DNA of 18,388 bases from positions 1 to 18,388 of the forward strand of contig NW_025955615.1 of NCBI RefSeq assembly GCF_022376445.1, written 5' to 3'. This document shows, piece after piece, positions 1 to 10,313 of this stretch. A model generated the notes under the pieces. That model was not told the origin of the DNA and searched no databases. It was given only the letters and a program-made list of their open reading frames with translations. This DNA comes from Fomitopsis serialis. Taxonomy: Eukaryota > Basidiomycota > Agaricomycetes > Polyporales > Fomitopsidaceae. Every line of letters begins with the position of its first letter. The stretch's first letter is position 1. Both the position numbers and the translations under genes were made by a program.

Positions 1-1343
1 GCAGAAGGAAAGGTCAGTGGGTGGTGGATGGAGGAGGGGAGATATGGACGTGAAGGCTGTCCGTCGCCCTAATCGGCCGTTCGGAGCAGCGCGACGAGCG
101 TTGCCCATTTGGACCTTGCTTCCGTTTTGCGCCGCCCTCATATCACTCTGCGCGTTCTTGGAGGCGAGTTCTCCGTCAAGAATATCCGTTCTCTTTGTAC
201 GACCATAAAGTACTTAATGGCCTCTACAGCTAGGCGATCGTCTGGCGTGAAAGTCCACTGCCAATGTGCGGCTCGTGTGACTCCGTTCGACGCCTGAGTC
301 GAGCCGGTCTCGCGAATGGCCGATGACTTAGTCTCCCCAGGCAGACGTAGACAATTCCTTCAACCTTCGTGCATCAGGATATCCGATGACTTGAACATGC
401 AAGTGCGTCGAGTGCAACAGTCTCGGTTTATATTTGCACGTCCATCGCGCTCCTTGTTACCTGCCCACCACACAAAGAGCGCCTTCATGGCATAAATCGA
501 TAAGTTTGCTATATAATGTTGGTGAGTGAAAGCGATCGCAATACGTTTAGTACTGAGAGGACCGTGTGATGTCTCGCGCGGTAGGTACAAATGTTCAGGT
601 CAATCAAGCTAGACCAGACCACTCATGACCGAAATCTGCCTCAGCAAGAATCGTTGTCAAGTCTAGGCCATTTGACCTTTCTTGTATACCCTCTAGTAGA
701 CGTTGCCACCGACGGCGGACGTCGACTATCATATGCATTCCATTTTGGCCCTTCCCCCAGGGGAACAGAACCTTACATGCATACTTAGTCTCGCATGCAT
801 AATGCCATGCAGCTGTGCACAATGCCTGCGTAAGTGATCAAGTAAATATCGGTACAGAGGGTTACTTACGACGTACTGATAAGTTCGCCTAGCCTGGGCT
901 TGGCTTGAGAATGAAACCATTTACCTTTCTACGTCCTATCACACGATCAGGACGCCCGATATCTGCAGCCTGCTGACTGATCATGACACGAGACCAGTCC
1001 TCGTTTGGCCTTAAAGTCACAGAAACCACTACTTATTGTTATGCTCTTCGAGCGTGCCACTCACCTTCACCAGCTCAGGCTGTACATACGTGGCCGGTTT
1101 CTGAGGCGAGGTAGGTCACATAACAGCCGTGCGGTGCTCCGCCGATCAGTATTAACCGTTCTGTTCAACGCTCTCACGACATGTAGCTCAGTCTGTCCTC
1201 GGATGATTAGCCCAGATCTTAGTAGGCCGGCCACAATCGAGTTCATCACAGAAGCACGACCCACGGTGATTGAGTACTAATCCAGTACATAGTTTCACAA
1301 CCGCCAGCGACAGTAACCACTCAGACTCCTCTGACCAACAACA
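1..1343. other. Intergenic stretch, no gene recognised
   Basis: Only short open frames (up to about 136 codons) occur here. None has a recognisable motif, and none can be joined by fungal-type introns into something protein-like. The last 100 or so bases should hold the promoter and 5' leader of the F-box gene that starts at 1344 or 1407. I saw no repeats, tRNA or transposon remnant, though a diverged non-coding RNA could not be recognised by eye. Confidence 0.6.
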
Positions 1344-2531
1344 ATGCTTACTGACATCCCTGTTCCTCATAGTGCCGGCTCTGCAAGTGCAAACTTTGAA
1401 GCCACAATGCCATTCGTTGACATCCCACCGGAGCTCATATATCATATCCTCGAACAGGCCTATTACGCGCGGGTCGATAGCGTCGACCGGAAGACTGTAT
1501 ACAATTGCTGCTACGTCTCGAGAGCCTGGGTGAGGCCTGCCCAGCAGCTTCTGTTCCATTCCGTTAGCCTCACCGGCTTTCGCAAGGCCGAGCTTCAAAA
1601 GAGCTGCACATTCATCGGCATCTTCTCTCTGGGCACGCTGCCTCCGGAGTCAGCAATGCGTCTGGGGGCGTACGTCCGCAACCTCGACTTCATGCTCGAC
1701 GTCAACAGCACGCAAATGGCGGGGCCTTACATGCACGTCTGGCGCCCGTCCACGTTGGTGGCATTGCTGTACCAATTCCCGCGCCTCTACCGGCTCTCCC
1801 TCTTCGTCATGGAGAAGGGCTCGATCTCGATGAAATACATCCAACAGCTCCAAGCGCTCGTAGCTACGCCTGGACGTCAGCCCCTGCGAGCGCTCTCGCT
1901 GGAGGGCCAGAGCGACGCCCCAGCAGTACTGTACCAGCTCCTGGACGTGTTCCCTACTGTCCGGTTCCTCCGCCTGGCGAGGTACCCCGGGCCCCGGCCC
2001 CCTCCTGGCGTTGCGCCCGTTAAGCTATACGAGCTCTCTCTGCGCTACCTGCCCGCCCTCGAAGCCCTACGCTGGCTCCTCTCGTCCTCTCGCGCCACAC
2101 TCCAAATCCTGGACCTACACGTCCCCGTCCTGAACGACGACTACCTCGCCCTGTTCATAGAGTACGCTCCGCGGCTGAGTTCGCTACGGTTGCACATCGG
2201 GCGCCCGGAGATGGACGCGCTCGTCAAGGCGTGCGTCGCCCTGGAGGAGCTCGTCCTCTACCAGTCGCTCAACTGGCCCTCCGAGCTCCCGGCGTCCCTC
2301 GAGCATCTGTGCATCGACGAGCTCGCGGACACGACGCTGTCCAGCCTCGACACGCTGCCCGAGCTCCGCACGCTGACGTGCACGGCGGCGCACGTCTCGC
2401 ACCACCACGACTTCCACCACCTCGTCAGGAAGTGCGACAGACGGCGCATCGAGCTGTGTTTCGGCAAGTTCGACGTGAGCGCACACGCAGCTTCGCGGGT
2501 ACTAACGCCGGCCGGGATCTCGGCCACCTAA
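1344..2531 (+). CDS. F-box protein with leucine-rich C-terminal region
   Basis: One uninterrupted frame of 395 codons. An F-box-like segment starts at residue 22 (MPFVDIPPELIYHIL), with the Pro-Pro-Glu-Leu and Ile-Leu pattern typical of the first F-box helix, and a Cys-Cys-Tyr-Val-Ser-Arg-Ala-Trp stretch follows near residues 53-60, where the second helix is expected. The rest (about 100-370) is leucine-rich (for example LSLRYLPALEALRWLL and LSSLRLHI) and resembles the irregular leucine-rich repeats of Agaricomycete F-box proteins. Such proteins bind Skp1 in SCF ubiquitin ligases and choose substrates; the substrate here is unknown. The start is uncertain: Met at 1344 gives 21 extra residues without family character, while Met at 1407 begins directly at the F-box and also has A at -3. 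No intron is needed, unlike every neighbour. It is convergent with UBE4. Confidence 0.8.
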   Translation: MLTDIPVPHSAGSASANFEATMPFVDIPPELIYHILEQAYYARVDSVDRKTVYNCCYVSRAWVRPAQQLLFHSVSLTGFRKAELQKSCTFIGIFSLGTLPPESAMRLGAYVRNLDFMLDVNSTQMAGPYMHVWRPSTLVALLYQFPRLYRLSLFVMEKGSISMKYIQQLQALVATPGRQPLRALSLEGQSDAPAVLYQLLDVFPTVRFLRLARYPGPRPPPGVAPVKLYELSLRYLPALEALRWLLSSSRATLQILDLHVPVLNDDYLALFIEYAPRLSSLRLHIGRPEMDALVKACVALEELVLYQSLNWPSELPASLEHLCIDELADTTLSSLDTLPELRTLTCTAAHVSHHHDFHHLVRKCDRRRIELCFGKFDVSAHAASRVLTPAGISAT

Positions 2532-2999
2532 GGAGCCTAGGGTCGATGCGGGCCTCTGGGTCCTTCTCTACTTCAATTGCTTAGGGTGAGCATCTGGGAC
2601 TCTGTAAGAACATCCTATGTACACGGAAAATTTGTCAAAAAATATCGTTCACTGGGTTGGAGGTAGTCAACATCTCGTGCACCGAGAATCATGGGAACCA
2701 GATTGACTACTCTGAAGTTAGCCATGCATGCAGTCCGAGTCAGAGCTGTGTACATCGTGCCCGCACAAGCAAGGAACAACCCCCCATAAAATGCCGAAAC
2801 AGTTTGCCAATCCCCTTCTGATACCTCATGCTTGAAAAGCGTGGCGGAGTCTACACGTATCACGGCGTTTGTACCGACAGTTTCGCAAATCACACTCTAG
2901 TGTGCCAAGATCAATCGTCCGTGTTTATATCCTCACCTGTCTCTTTACATACAATCTTGCATGGTATCCTACAATGCTTCGCTATGCTACAATTACTGA
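2532..2999. other. Intergenic region between convergent genes
   Basis: This stretch holds the 3' flanks of the F-box gene (+) and UBE4 (-). Small frames of up to 92 codons exist on both strands but show no motif and no splice-compatible extension. I see no terminator-like or repeat structure that I can name. Confidence 0.6.
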
Positions 3000-5900
3000 T
3001 CAAGCGGTCTCGTCCATTTTCACAATCTCTTCTACCGGCTTATCGAGCGCAGTGTGCTTGTTACGCCTGTCGGACAGGAATGCATCTATGCGTTGCTTAA
3101 GCTCCAGATCTACATGACAATCGATTAATTAGTACACCACAAAGTAGAAACGAGTATATGACTCACTTGAAATGACGTCCTCTAAGACAAGAGGCACTCG
3201 GTTGAAAGGATCCTTGGCGTCGGACAGTAAGTGTGACTTGATGGTCGAACGATCGACGACCACCCGAGATGACGGCAGCGTAACGGGATCGCGCATGACG
3301 GTGTACATCAATGGGTCTGGTGGGACCTGCTGAGGACATATATCGAGACGCATCAACAAGGCGACCACTCACCCAAGAACTCCTCCGGGACTTCTCCCAG
3401 ATCCTCTTCTGCCTCTAGTGTGGCCTTCTTCTCCTCGACTTTGACGACGAACATGAGCAGCTTCTCGATCTCCGTGTCGCTCTTGAGCACACGCCTCTTG
3501 GCGATACCCGCCGTGCGCTCGAAGAGCTCCTTCCGGTAGCTACGTCCGTCCGCCGCTACAGCCCTCACGAATTCGCCCTGGTCACTGAGGTTGAGGTACA
3601 CGTCGATGATATCGCTGAGGAGCTGCTTCGGGTTAAACTTGTACTTCTCTGGGTTCTTGACGACCAAGTTCTGACATCTCGGACCAGCGAGAGCGTCAAG
3701 GTTATAATCAAGCATGGCCGCGAGACGGTCGACAATCTCAGGTACCATGAACGGCTCCTTGACCTCTCCCGTGAACGCCTTCAGCATCTCGACTGTCGAC
3801 CTGCCCAGCTGTACGTAGCCGGACGTATGCCGTTCAAGCGTACGAAGCGCACTCTCTCGCTCGCGGCGGTGCTGCGCCGGCTGTGCGTTGAACGTCTCTG
3901 TGTCCTCCATCTCCGTCTGGATCTCATGGATCTTAGCGAGATCGCTCAGCGACTCGTCCATGAGGTACGTCACGTCGTTGATCATGAGGTTGACGAAGCG
4001 CACGAACTTCTCCATGTTCGTGCGGGTTTCATTCTTCAAGGCCTCACGGTGTGTTGGGTTGTTCCAGATGGCCTTAAAGAGGTAAGCAATGTTCCGCCTG
4101 AATCATAGCCCCATTAAGGCTCAGAATCGCCGGACTGGAGTAATGTAACGCACCTCGAGTCTGGCGAAGCAAGATGGTCAGTGTTTTGCTTCAATCATCA
4201 TGGACGGCACTCACTGAATTTGTCGTAGAACTGCGAGCTTGCGCCGGTTTGCTCGACCTCTGGAAAGTCATTAGTCTGATATGATCACCAGCTTCCAGAC
4301 GATGCTCACCAATATAGAAATTGGTAAGCGCAGGAACAAGATACTTGAGCGCCATAGGATGGGTGTTCATTGTCATGGCAAGTACGCTTCGCTGATTGCC
4401 CCAGTTGAGTGTAGCATAAAAAAGAGCCTACAAACTTCTTAGCCTCATGCAAACATATTCCCCGCAGAGATGATACGCACCTCCACCAGCTTAGACTTTA
4501 AGAACGGATTTTTGATGTACCACGTTGAGGTCAAGAATGTCAACGCCCATATCAAGAGTTCGTTCTTGCCAGACAGCTCTAGGCTGTCGGGGCTCTGCCG
4601 AACAACGAACAGATGGTAATCCACAATGTCTTCGATGATGTACTCCGGCAGCACTCTAAATGACTCCGGCACCTCCCGCGGCAGTGGCAGCCTACAAGGA
4701 AGACGTCAAGCTGAGCTGATCAAGCACAATGCTGAACACGCACTCTACAGGAGGGTTCGGATGTGTGTGCCTCGGGTCAACATGCCGAATGAGCCATGTT
4801 GAAACGAAGTTTGTGAAGCTGATCGAACGGAAGACCAACTCCGGATCTGACAGTTGCACTGTATACGCGAGCTGCGAGACCATGACCTTGTCCATCTCAG
4901 TCTTGACAGCGTTGATGCTATGCTCGACGCGAGCTTGAAGAGGACTCTGGAGTGCTCGTCAGTTCAACGTCCAGCATTTGTGCATAAGAGCTTACTCCTC
5001 GCCAGCTCCCATCTCCTTCGAGCATCTCCAGGTGCCGGTTCATCTCGTCGTACTGCCTCGCCAAGTCCTCAAATGTAGATATCGTCTTCTGGTACCCGTA
5101 ATGATTAACCGCAAGGGTGAGGTAAAAGATATCGGAGATGAAGGTCGGTGGAGTCGTGGTCGCCTCGTTCTTCTGTCGCCATTGCTCCGACTCCTCGCTC
5201 GCAGCGTTGATACGAGTCTCTTCCTTCAGATCAATGCGAGACGAATGCGCGTAGTATGCTGTATCGATGCGGTCGATCTTCTTATCATCAGTTTCTCGAC
5301 CACGAGCGGATTCGGACGAGCTCACCTTGGTGTAATTCGCGTCCATGAACGGGTCACAGAAGCGCAGCATGATAGCTTGCAGATTGACCATGAAACAGTC
5401 GGATGCAACGGTATCTGGATCAACCTAAGTCACAAATACGTACGTCAGGTCTCGGGATGTTCTTGAATACACCCACAATGACCTACCTGCATTCCAGCTC
5501 GCCTCACGTTCAACGCGACGACTCGTGCAAAGTACTGCAGCACAGCTTCTCGCGACTCGGGAGATGCACGGACGAGCGCGTTGAATATGTTGAATAGAGA
5601 AGACTGCAGACTCTTCAGAGTCCCTCTCAGACTGGCAGTTGAGGACGCGATATCAGCCTGCGACCGGTCTTTCGACTTCGAGTAGTACGTGTTCGCGATG
5701 GTCGGCTGGGGAATATTCAGCCTCGCCCTGCTCAGACCTTCATACTTCACTTACCCATTCTTTGTCGAACACACCCAACCGAAGGAGCGGGCCCAACAGA
5801 CTGACTCGCTCAAACGTCGGCGGGGTCGCCTCCGGGTTCCAGAACTGCAGCCGCGTAATCATGACCGCGATGCTCTTAATATTCACTAGAGCTTCTAGCC

Positions 5901-7168
5901 CGCTGATGACTGCGCGCCAGCTGCCGTCGCCGCCCCCGAGGCCCTCCGGCCGGAAGAGCGACTCATGGAAGCAGAGCTGGTTGACGACAGGCTCCAAAAC
6001 ACCGTCAATCTCGTTGTCGGGTTCGAAGCGTTTGACTAGGTCTTGAAGGAAGGGATCGACTTCCGATGGCCCGAGCGTGTCAGTGGAGGTAGCCGAAGAG
6101 GAGAGAAGGGGGCCGCTGAGAGCAGAGAGGGAGAGGAGCGGTGCAACGAGCTCTGACGGGCCAAGCGGTTTGCTGTCAACAGCGTCAGTGAGTGCCTGTG
6201 TGTTGCCACTTCTGCGGCAACATACCCAGTTGGCTGGGGGAACATTTCCGGCTCTTGCAACGTCAAGCCGGCGTAGCTGATGATCAAGTCGCGCAACTTC
6301 TCAAGAACGTCGATGACTTGTTGCGATTGCACTGGAGTGTAATTCTGTTTGGCAGTGAGAGTTGATATAGGCGGAGCACAGACGTAACTATCTACCTTCT
6401 TCAAGAAAGCAGAACGGCTGGCATTCAAGCGCTTCCAGCAGCCGACAAGGTATTCGAAGACCGTCTGTTGGGGCGGGAGAGAAGCGATGACTGCCAGATA
6501 CTCCAGGTCGTCCCTACATTTTCTCAGCGTGCGGGATTGCTCAGAAATTTTATATTACTCACGACATGGACTGCGGGTCCAGTTCCAGGCGCGATATAAG
6601 CAGACGGTCTGCGATGTCCCCACTCAGGCGGATGGGTTGTTGCAAGCCTGTCGAGTCAACTCATGAGCATGATTCGCCAGTAACGCGTCCGCTACGACCA
6701 GACCTTCAGACTCGAGCTCTGCAGCGAGATGCTTCAGCCACACGACCTCCCACCCACTCTGCTCCGCGACGTCTTTCTGCACAGCCAGTCAGGCAACGTC
6801 CTCTCAGGTTAGAACCACCACACATACCCGTAACGTCACATTGAACACCCGAGCCACGGTCTCATCCTCCCATGCGGGAAGATCGAGTTGCGCCGGTGCG
6901 GCCTGCGGTCGCTTCTTCGGTGCCACAGGGGCAGGGGCAGCCTCTGCAGGCCGCTTCGGTGCGGACTGTTGCACCGGTCGAGGCTTCGAAGGAGGAAACG
7001 TCGACGGCGGCGGGGTGGTCGATGTAGATGCCGCGGGCGAAGGGCTCGCTGACTGAAGCTTCGCCAATCGCTTCAAGCGAATCTGTAGGAAAGCGGTTAG
7101 TCCAATATTCTTGCATAGCCTGCATAATATTCTCGTACGCGGTCTGCGTCGTCTTGCGGGTTAGTCAT
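3000..7168 (-). CDS. UFD2: Ubiquitin conjugation factor E4 (Ufd2/UBE4, U-box)
   Basis: Ufd2-type E4 enzyme: extends ubiquitin chains on substrates handed over by Cdc48/p97, before the proteasome. Exons (descending): 7168-7139, 7082-6828, 6776-6704, 6647-6563, 6513-6396, 6344-6226, 6172-5755, 5705-5487, 5424-4996, 4946-4744, 4691-4481, 4427-4310, 4259-4215, 4160-4154, 4097-3373, 3316-3167, 3109-3000. They sum to 3315 nt, 1104 residues plus stop, close to the family's usual 960-1300. The N-terminus (about 25-75) is Ala/Pro/Ser-rich linker. The Ufd2 core follows, with [48 protein letters not shown] and NPTHREAL. The C-terminal U-box (about 1012-1085) reads [35 protein letters not shown]; it carries no zinc ligands, as expected. 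All 16 introns are 49-62 nt. Start chosen because [10 protein letters not shown] joins [10 protein letters not shown], the typical family N-terminus. Exon 14 is a 7-nt microexon. No frame breaks seen. Confidence 0.95.
4154..4160 (-). other. 7-nt microexon (exon 14) of UFD2
   Basis: On the minus strand ACTCGAG lies between a CAG acceptor (intron 4161-4214) and a GTGCGT donor (intron 4098-4153). It supplies the bases that turn ...AAA TTC A and G CGG AAC... into Lys-Phe-Asn-Ser-Arg-Arg-Asn, inside the conserved FYDKFN core motif. Skipping it would shift the frame. Confidence 0.85.
6345..6395 (-). other. 51-nt intron of UFD2, stop-free and a multiple of three
   Basis: Donor GTAGAT and acceptor CAG. 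If spliced, Leu-Lys-Lys joins Asn-Tyr-Thr-Pro, which reads like the family. If retained, 17 extra residues (Val-Asp-Ser-Tyr ... Ala-Lys-Gln) are added without a stop, so both forms are translatable. The donor is weaker than most others in the gene. Confidence 0.7.
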
Positions 7169-7374
7169 GGCGTGCGGTGGTGGTGGCTTGTGGTGGTGGT
7201 GGTGGTCAATGTCCGCGATGCTCGAGGACGAGTTCAGCTGGAGAGCGCCCAAGACGCGCACGCCGAGCACGTGGTGGATATTCCACCTTTTCTGCCCCGC
7301 GCACCCCGCCTCGACTTCTCGCCACCACAGTGCACTCTGCTCACGCTCTTGGGTTCGGTCTTGACGTAGACGGC
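7169..7374. promoter_or_regulatory. Bidirectional promoter between UFD2 and bL35m, with GGT repeat
   Basis: The two start codons are only 206 bp apart and point away from each other, so both promoters and 5' leaders must share this segment. A nearly pure GGT/ACC trinucleotide run occupies 7176-7206, immediately upstream of the UFD2 start codon and probably within its leader. I recognise no TATA box. Confidence 0.7.
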
Positions 7375-7709
7375 ATGTTCTTCTTCTCGCGGGTGCTATC
7401 GACAGCACGCCTGTTCTCGACGTCCGCCGCCGCCGCGTACCCCAAGCTCAAGAGCCATTCCGGAGCGAAGAAACGGTGGCGGTCAATTGCGTCGGGCATC
7501 TTCAAGCGCGTACGTCGCGCGTCGCACGAGCTCGGGGTGTTATGCTGATTACATTGCTTGATTGCGTCACCCTTCAGGGCCATGCAGGGCACAAACATTT
7601 GAACGTGAACAAGAGCATGGCGCGGAAGAACCGCCTGGCGCAAACCGCCTACTCGCACGACTCACAAACAGTCCGGCTGAAGAAGCTCCTGCCCTACGGC
7701 TCCCCATAG
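7375..7709 (+). CDS. Mitochondrial large-subunit ribosomal protein bL35m
   Basis: Two exons, 7375-7509 and 7578-7709, with a 68-nt intron (GTACGT donor, TTCAG acceptor), giving 88 residues. The first 25 or so residues (MFFFSRVLSTARLFSTSAAA) form a basic, hydroxylated, acid-free segment typical of a mitochondrial presequence. The bL35 signature follows: LKSHSGAKKRW, then ASGIFKR joined across the intron to GHAGHKHLN, then NKSMARKNRL. The C-terminus LKKLLPYG is common in mitochondrial bL35 forms. The product is a structural part of the mitoribosomal large subunit. The start was chosen because it begins the presequence; the longer upstream frame is GC-rich antisense-like sequence. It is head-to-head with UFD2 and convergent with the phosphatase gene, whose stop is 161 bp away. 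Confidence 0.93.
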
Positions 7710-7870
7710 GATCGTTGTGAATGAGATTGGGTACAGGTTTAGACATAGGCTCATACAGTGCGTTGTCCCCGTCCCTGGTATCCTCCTGGCTAATTCTACA
7801 AAGCTAGCGCTATACTCTTGTAATTGTACGCATTACCCACAAAACCCTGCTTCGTCGTCGTCGTCGACGG

Positions 7871-9117
7871 TCACTTGTTCCGGATATTGATGTTCGTCTC
7901 GTCATAAGCGTTGCTCGCAGCCCGCCCCTCTTCGACAGGGACGCTCCCGCCACCGCCGAAGAACGCACGGATACTCTGCTGGTTGGGGTCGTACTCCGAG
8001 CTCCCAATGCCGCCCTTCTGGCGAGTCTGGCGATTGTCTTCAGCCGACAGGTCACAGTCACAATAGATGTAAACCCGCTCACCACACTGTCTAAGTGTTC
8101 ATGCCGATTGAAGTCTGTCACCTTGATTTCGAGTGGAGGAGGCCGGTTATCCGGGAAGTCCATCGGCACACCCTCCATTGCGCCCTGGATGTACGTCACG
8201 TTGCGAATCCGGCATACAGGACAGAGAACCCACTTGCCTTGACGTTCACCGTGACCCTCGTCCAAGCCGTGTTCAAAAGACCCTTGTATCGGTGGCCCGG
8301 ATGTACCCCACTCTCGTCTTTGACGAGCAGCGCCGGGATAAGCTCGCTTATGCACAGTCCATGGCTCACAATAGCGATGTGAAGGCCCTTGTCTCCCGCC
8401 CTTGCCGCCTGCCAGACGTAGGACATCAACAACTCGTCGACAGCCTTCTTTGCGCGTGCAGCGAGGTCGTCCAGACTTTCGCCCTCCGGGAACTTTTGTG
8501 AGCGGGACTGTAGCACCGGGTAAAGGCCGCGCGCGAAGTGCTCCTCCAAGGTGAGGCCCTGTTCCATGTGCATGATCCATGGCTTGCCTTCGGCGACTCC
8601 CCAGTGCTGCTCGCGTAGGAGGGGAGACGTCGTGAGAGGTGGCTGCTCGGTCTGCGCGTCTCGGACTGCCTGAGCGGTCCACAGTGCACGCTTGAGGGGG
8701 GAAGCGTGAATAGCCAGGAAGTGTGTCTTCGCGAATGACTTTCCCAGTGCCTTGGCTTGCTGTGATACTCCGCTGGTCAGCCCACCCCGTTGTCGATATT
8801 GTAGACGGAGCTCACGTTCATGCCTGCATGCAACATTCAAGCTTCAAAATCAGCTTACCGACATAGCCAAGCCACCGGAACTCACCATGGTTAGAGAGCG
8901 GTGCGTCCTTCCAGCCTGCCCAGGCGCTTGTCTGTATGTACCGCATGAACATCACATCCAACGCGCATATCATGCATGAAAGTGTACGTACCAAGTTGTC
9001 CGTCGATTCGCCATGCCTGATCTGTGCGAAATTGCGTGTGTATAAGTACTAACGTCAAGGGCCTGCGGCGAGCTGAACACTTACGAAGGTGAAGGTAACG
9101 GTGGGTGTCGAGGACAT
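7871..9117 (-). CDS. Histidine phosphatase superfamily protein (phosphoglycerate-mutase-like)
   Basis: Seven exons (descending): 9117-9085, 9021-8992, 8931-8886, 8823-8816, 8759-8238, 8184-8083, 8026-7871. They sum to 897 nt, 298 residues plus stop. Branch-1 histidine phosphatase hallmarks are all present: Arg13-His14-Gly15-Glu16 (His14 is the expected phospho-acceptor), SPLKRALWTA with Arg63, Glu89 in LREQHWG as likely catalytic acid, FPEGES (129-134), and His172 in IVSHG. The family includes cofactor-dependent mutases and broad phosphatases. The WAGWKDAPLSNHGMNQA segment points to the fungal mutase-like phosphatases rather than glycolytic mutase; the substrate is unknown. The C-terminal 50 residues, with a Gly-rich stretch near FFGGGGS, are probably disordered. 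Oddities: an 8-nt microexon (exon 4) and a GC-AG intron (8185-8237). No signal peptide or membrane span is evident. The start codon is the first Met before the short TVTFTF strand leading into RHGE. Confidence 0.9.
8185..8237 (-). other. GC-AG intron in the histidine phosphatase gene
   Basis: The donor is AAG|GCAAGT, the classic strong context for non-canonical GC donors. The acceptor is ATCCAG, and the length is 53 nt. It joins Val-Asn-Val-Lys to Gly-Ala-Met-Glu in phase 0. Read through, the frame runs on for 13 residues and then stops. The nearby GT (four bases downstream) would break the frame. Confidence 0.8.
8816..8823 (-). other. 8-nt microexon (exon 4) of the histidine phosphatase gene
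   Basis: GCATGAAC on the minus strand lies between a GCAG acceptor (intron 8824-8885, 62 nt) and a GTGAGC donor (intron 8760-8815, 56 nt). It joins ...AAC CAT G and CAA GCC AAG... into Ser-Asn-His-Gly-Met-Asn-Gln-Ala, a motif that fits the family. No other splice choice I tried keeps the frame and the motif. Confidence 0.85.
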
Positions 9118-10313
9118 GGTGGTTCAATGGAAAGGCTACCTGAGCCTGGCCTGCATGCGCGCACCGCATGGGCAGGAACTGGACCCATTTGGACTCTTCC
9201 GCGATCTCGCATGCGGTGGCAATATTGACTGGGTCGTGGGCGCTGTACGCTCGCCGCTCGGCGCAGGCACTGCACCCGTGACTATAGTCGACTGCTTGCG
9301 CCCAGTTTGGGAATAGCGGCTCGTTCTGCGCAGATCGCGATCTACCGCAAGCCAGACTCTGTGCGTTGTCTGTGCGACCCGGCAAGCCTTCGGAGGTTGT
9401 CTCCTTGCCGGCCTCCTCTCCTTTGCAGTGACTCATCTGAAAAAAAAACTGCACGTGAAGGGAGATTGGGCTTTTTTGGATTGTCTCTGCGTCATGCATT
9501 GTTGCACCTTTCCGGCTCCTGGGAACGCGGGTTCAGCCACGAGGAGAAGGTCTGGGTAGGGTACATAAACTGGGATGTTCGCCCGCTCTTCCTCCCGTCG
9601 CAGACTCATCATCCTATCCCGAGTGGCATTCTCCCGTCGATTTGCAGGTTGACCATTGCCATTGTTCTCGCGCTCGTCGAGACTCCAGAATGCTCTTGAC
9701 GTTGTTGCTTTTTTTTTTCCCTGTGAGTGCCTTTTTCGTCATTTTCCTGCATCGTCAGCTCACTCATTGTTAGTGGCAAAACGTGGTCTGTGCTTGCGCT
9801 CACCGACAACCCTGAGGGTCGGCGGGTGACGATGTCCTTCAGTGCCGTTTGCGCGCTCACTGCGAGAGAGGGTTGGCCTTACGTTGAGCGTGGCCGAGGC
9901 GTATCGGGACAAGCGTAGCACGTACCCTGAAGCAGGGGAATGTATGGCCCGTAAGTCTCCTTTGGGAATTGGTATACCTACCAGTGCATGTTACACCGTC
10001 GCATGGCTTGCATCCCTCATCGAGTCATTGCAAATAATGCCATTCGTCCCTGTAGAACACACTCCATTGCGGTGTGGCTGCAGAGTTGCTCTGAGTCGTC
10101 ACTCCTCAGTCACGGACGCACGAACGAGCAAGTCCTCTGTTCCTCTGCACATGCGTGCGAGGTAAGATTTGATTACTCTGCTACTCGAGGAAAATCACGA
10201 TGCTAATTGTACAATCCCCAGATCAACAGGACAAAAGAGGAGAAACTACGCGACGGATACTACAATATGGAATACACAGATATACACAACACAAGCAGGA
10301 CAGTAGCCTACCA
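9118..10313. other. 1.2-kb intergenic region, no gene recognised
   Basis: Upstream of the phosphatase gene and downstream of the SAP gene. It contains the phosphatase promoter and several homopolymer runs (A run near 9440-9447, T run near 9473-9478, T run near 9709-9718). Open frames up to 130 codons are present but have no recognisable domain, and I could not chain them with introns into a convincing protein. A fast-evolving small gene or non-coding RNA cannot be excluded. Confidence 0.55.

Noticed and set aside
1..1343. Transposon or gene remnants in the left flank
   Set aside because: I found no terminal repeats, target duplications, transposase-like motifs or splice-joinable coding fragments.
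7810..8682. 290-codon minus-strand frame
   Set aside because: Mostly an alternative frame of the phosphatase exon 5. Only the stretch at 8083-8184 is real coding sequence, and it is used as exon 6 after the GC-AG intron.
8891..9499. 202-codon minus-strand frame upstream of and overlapping the phosphatase gene
   Set aside because: It runs through the first introns and the short coding exons of the phosphatase in a different frame from RHGE; its sequence has no family character.
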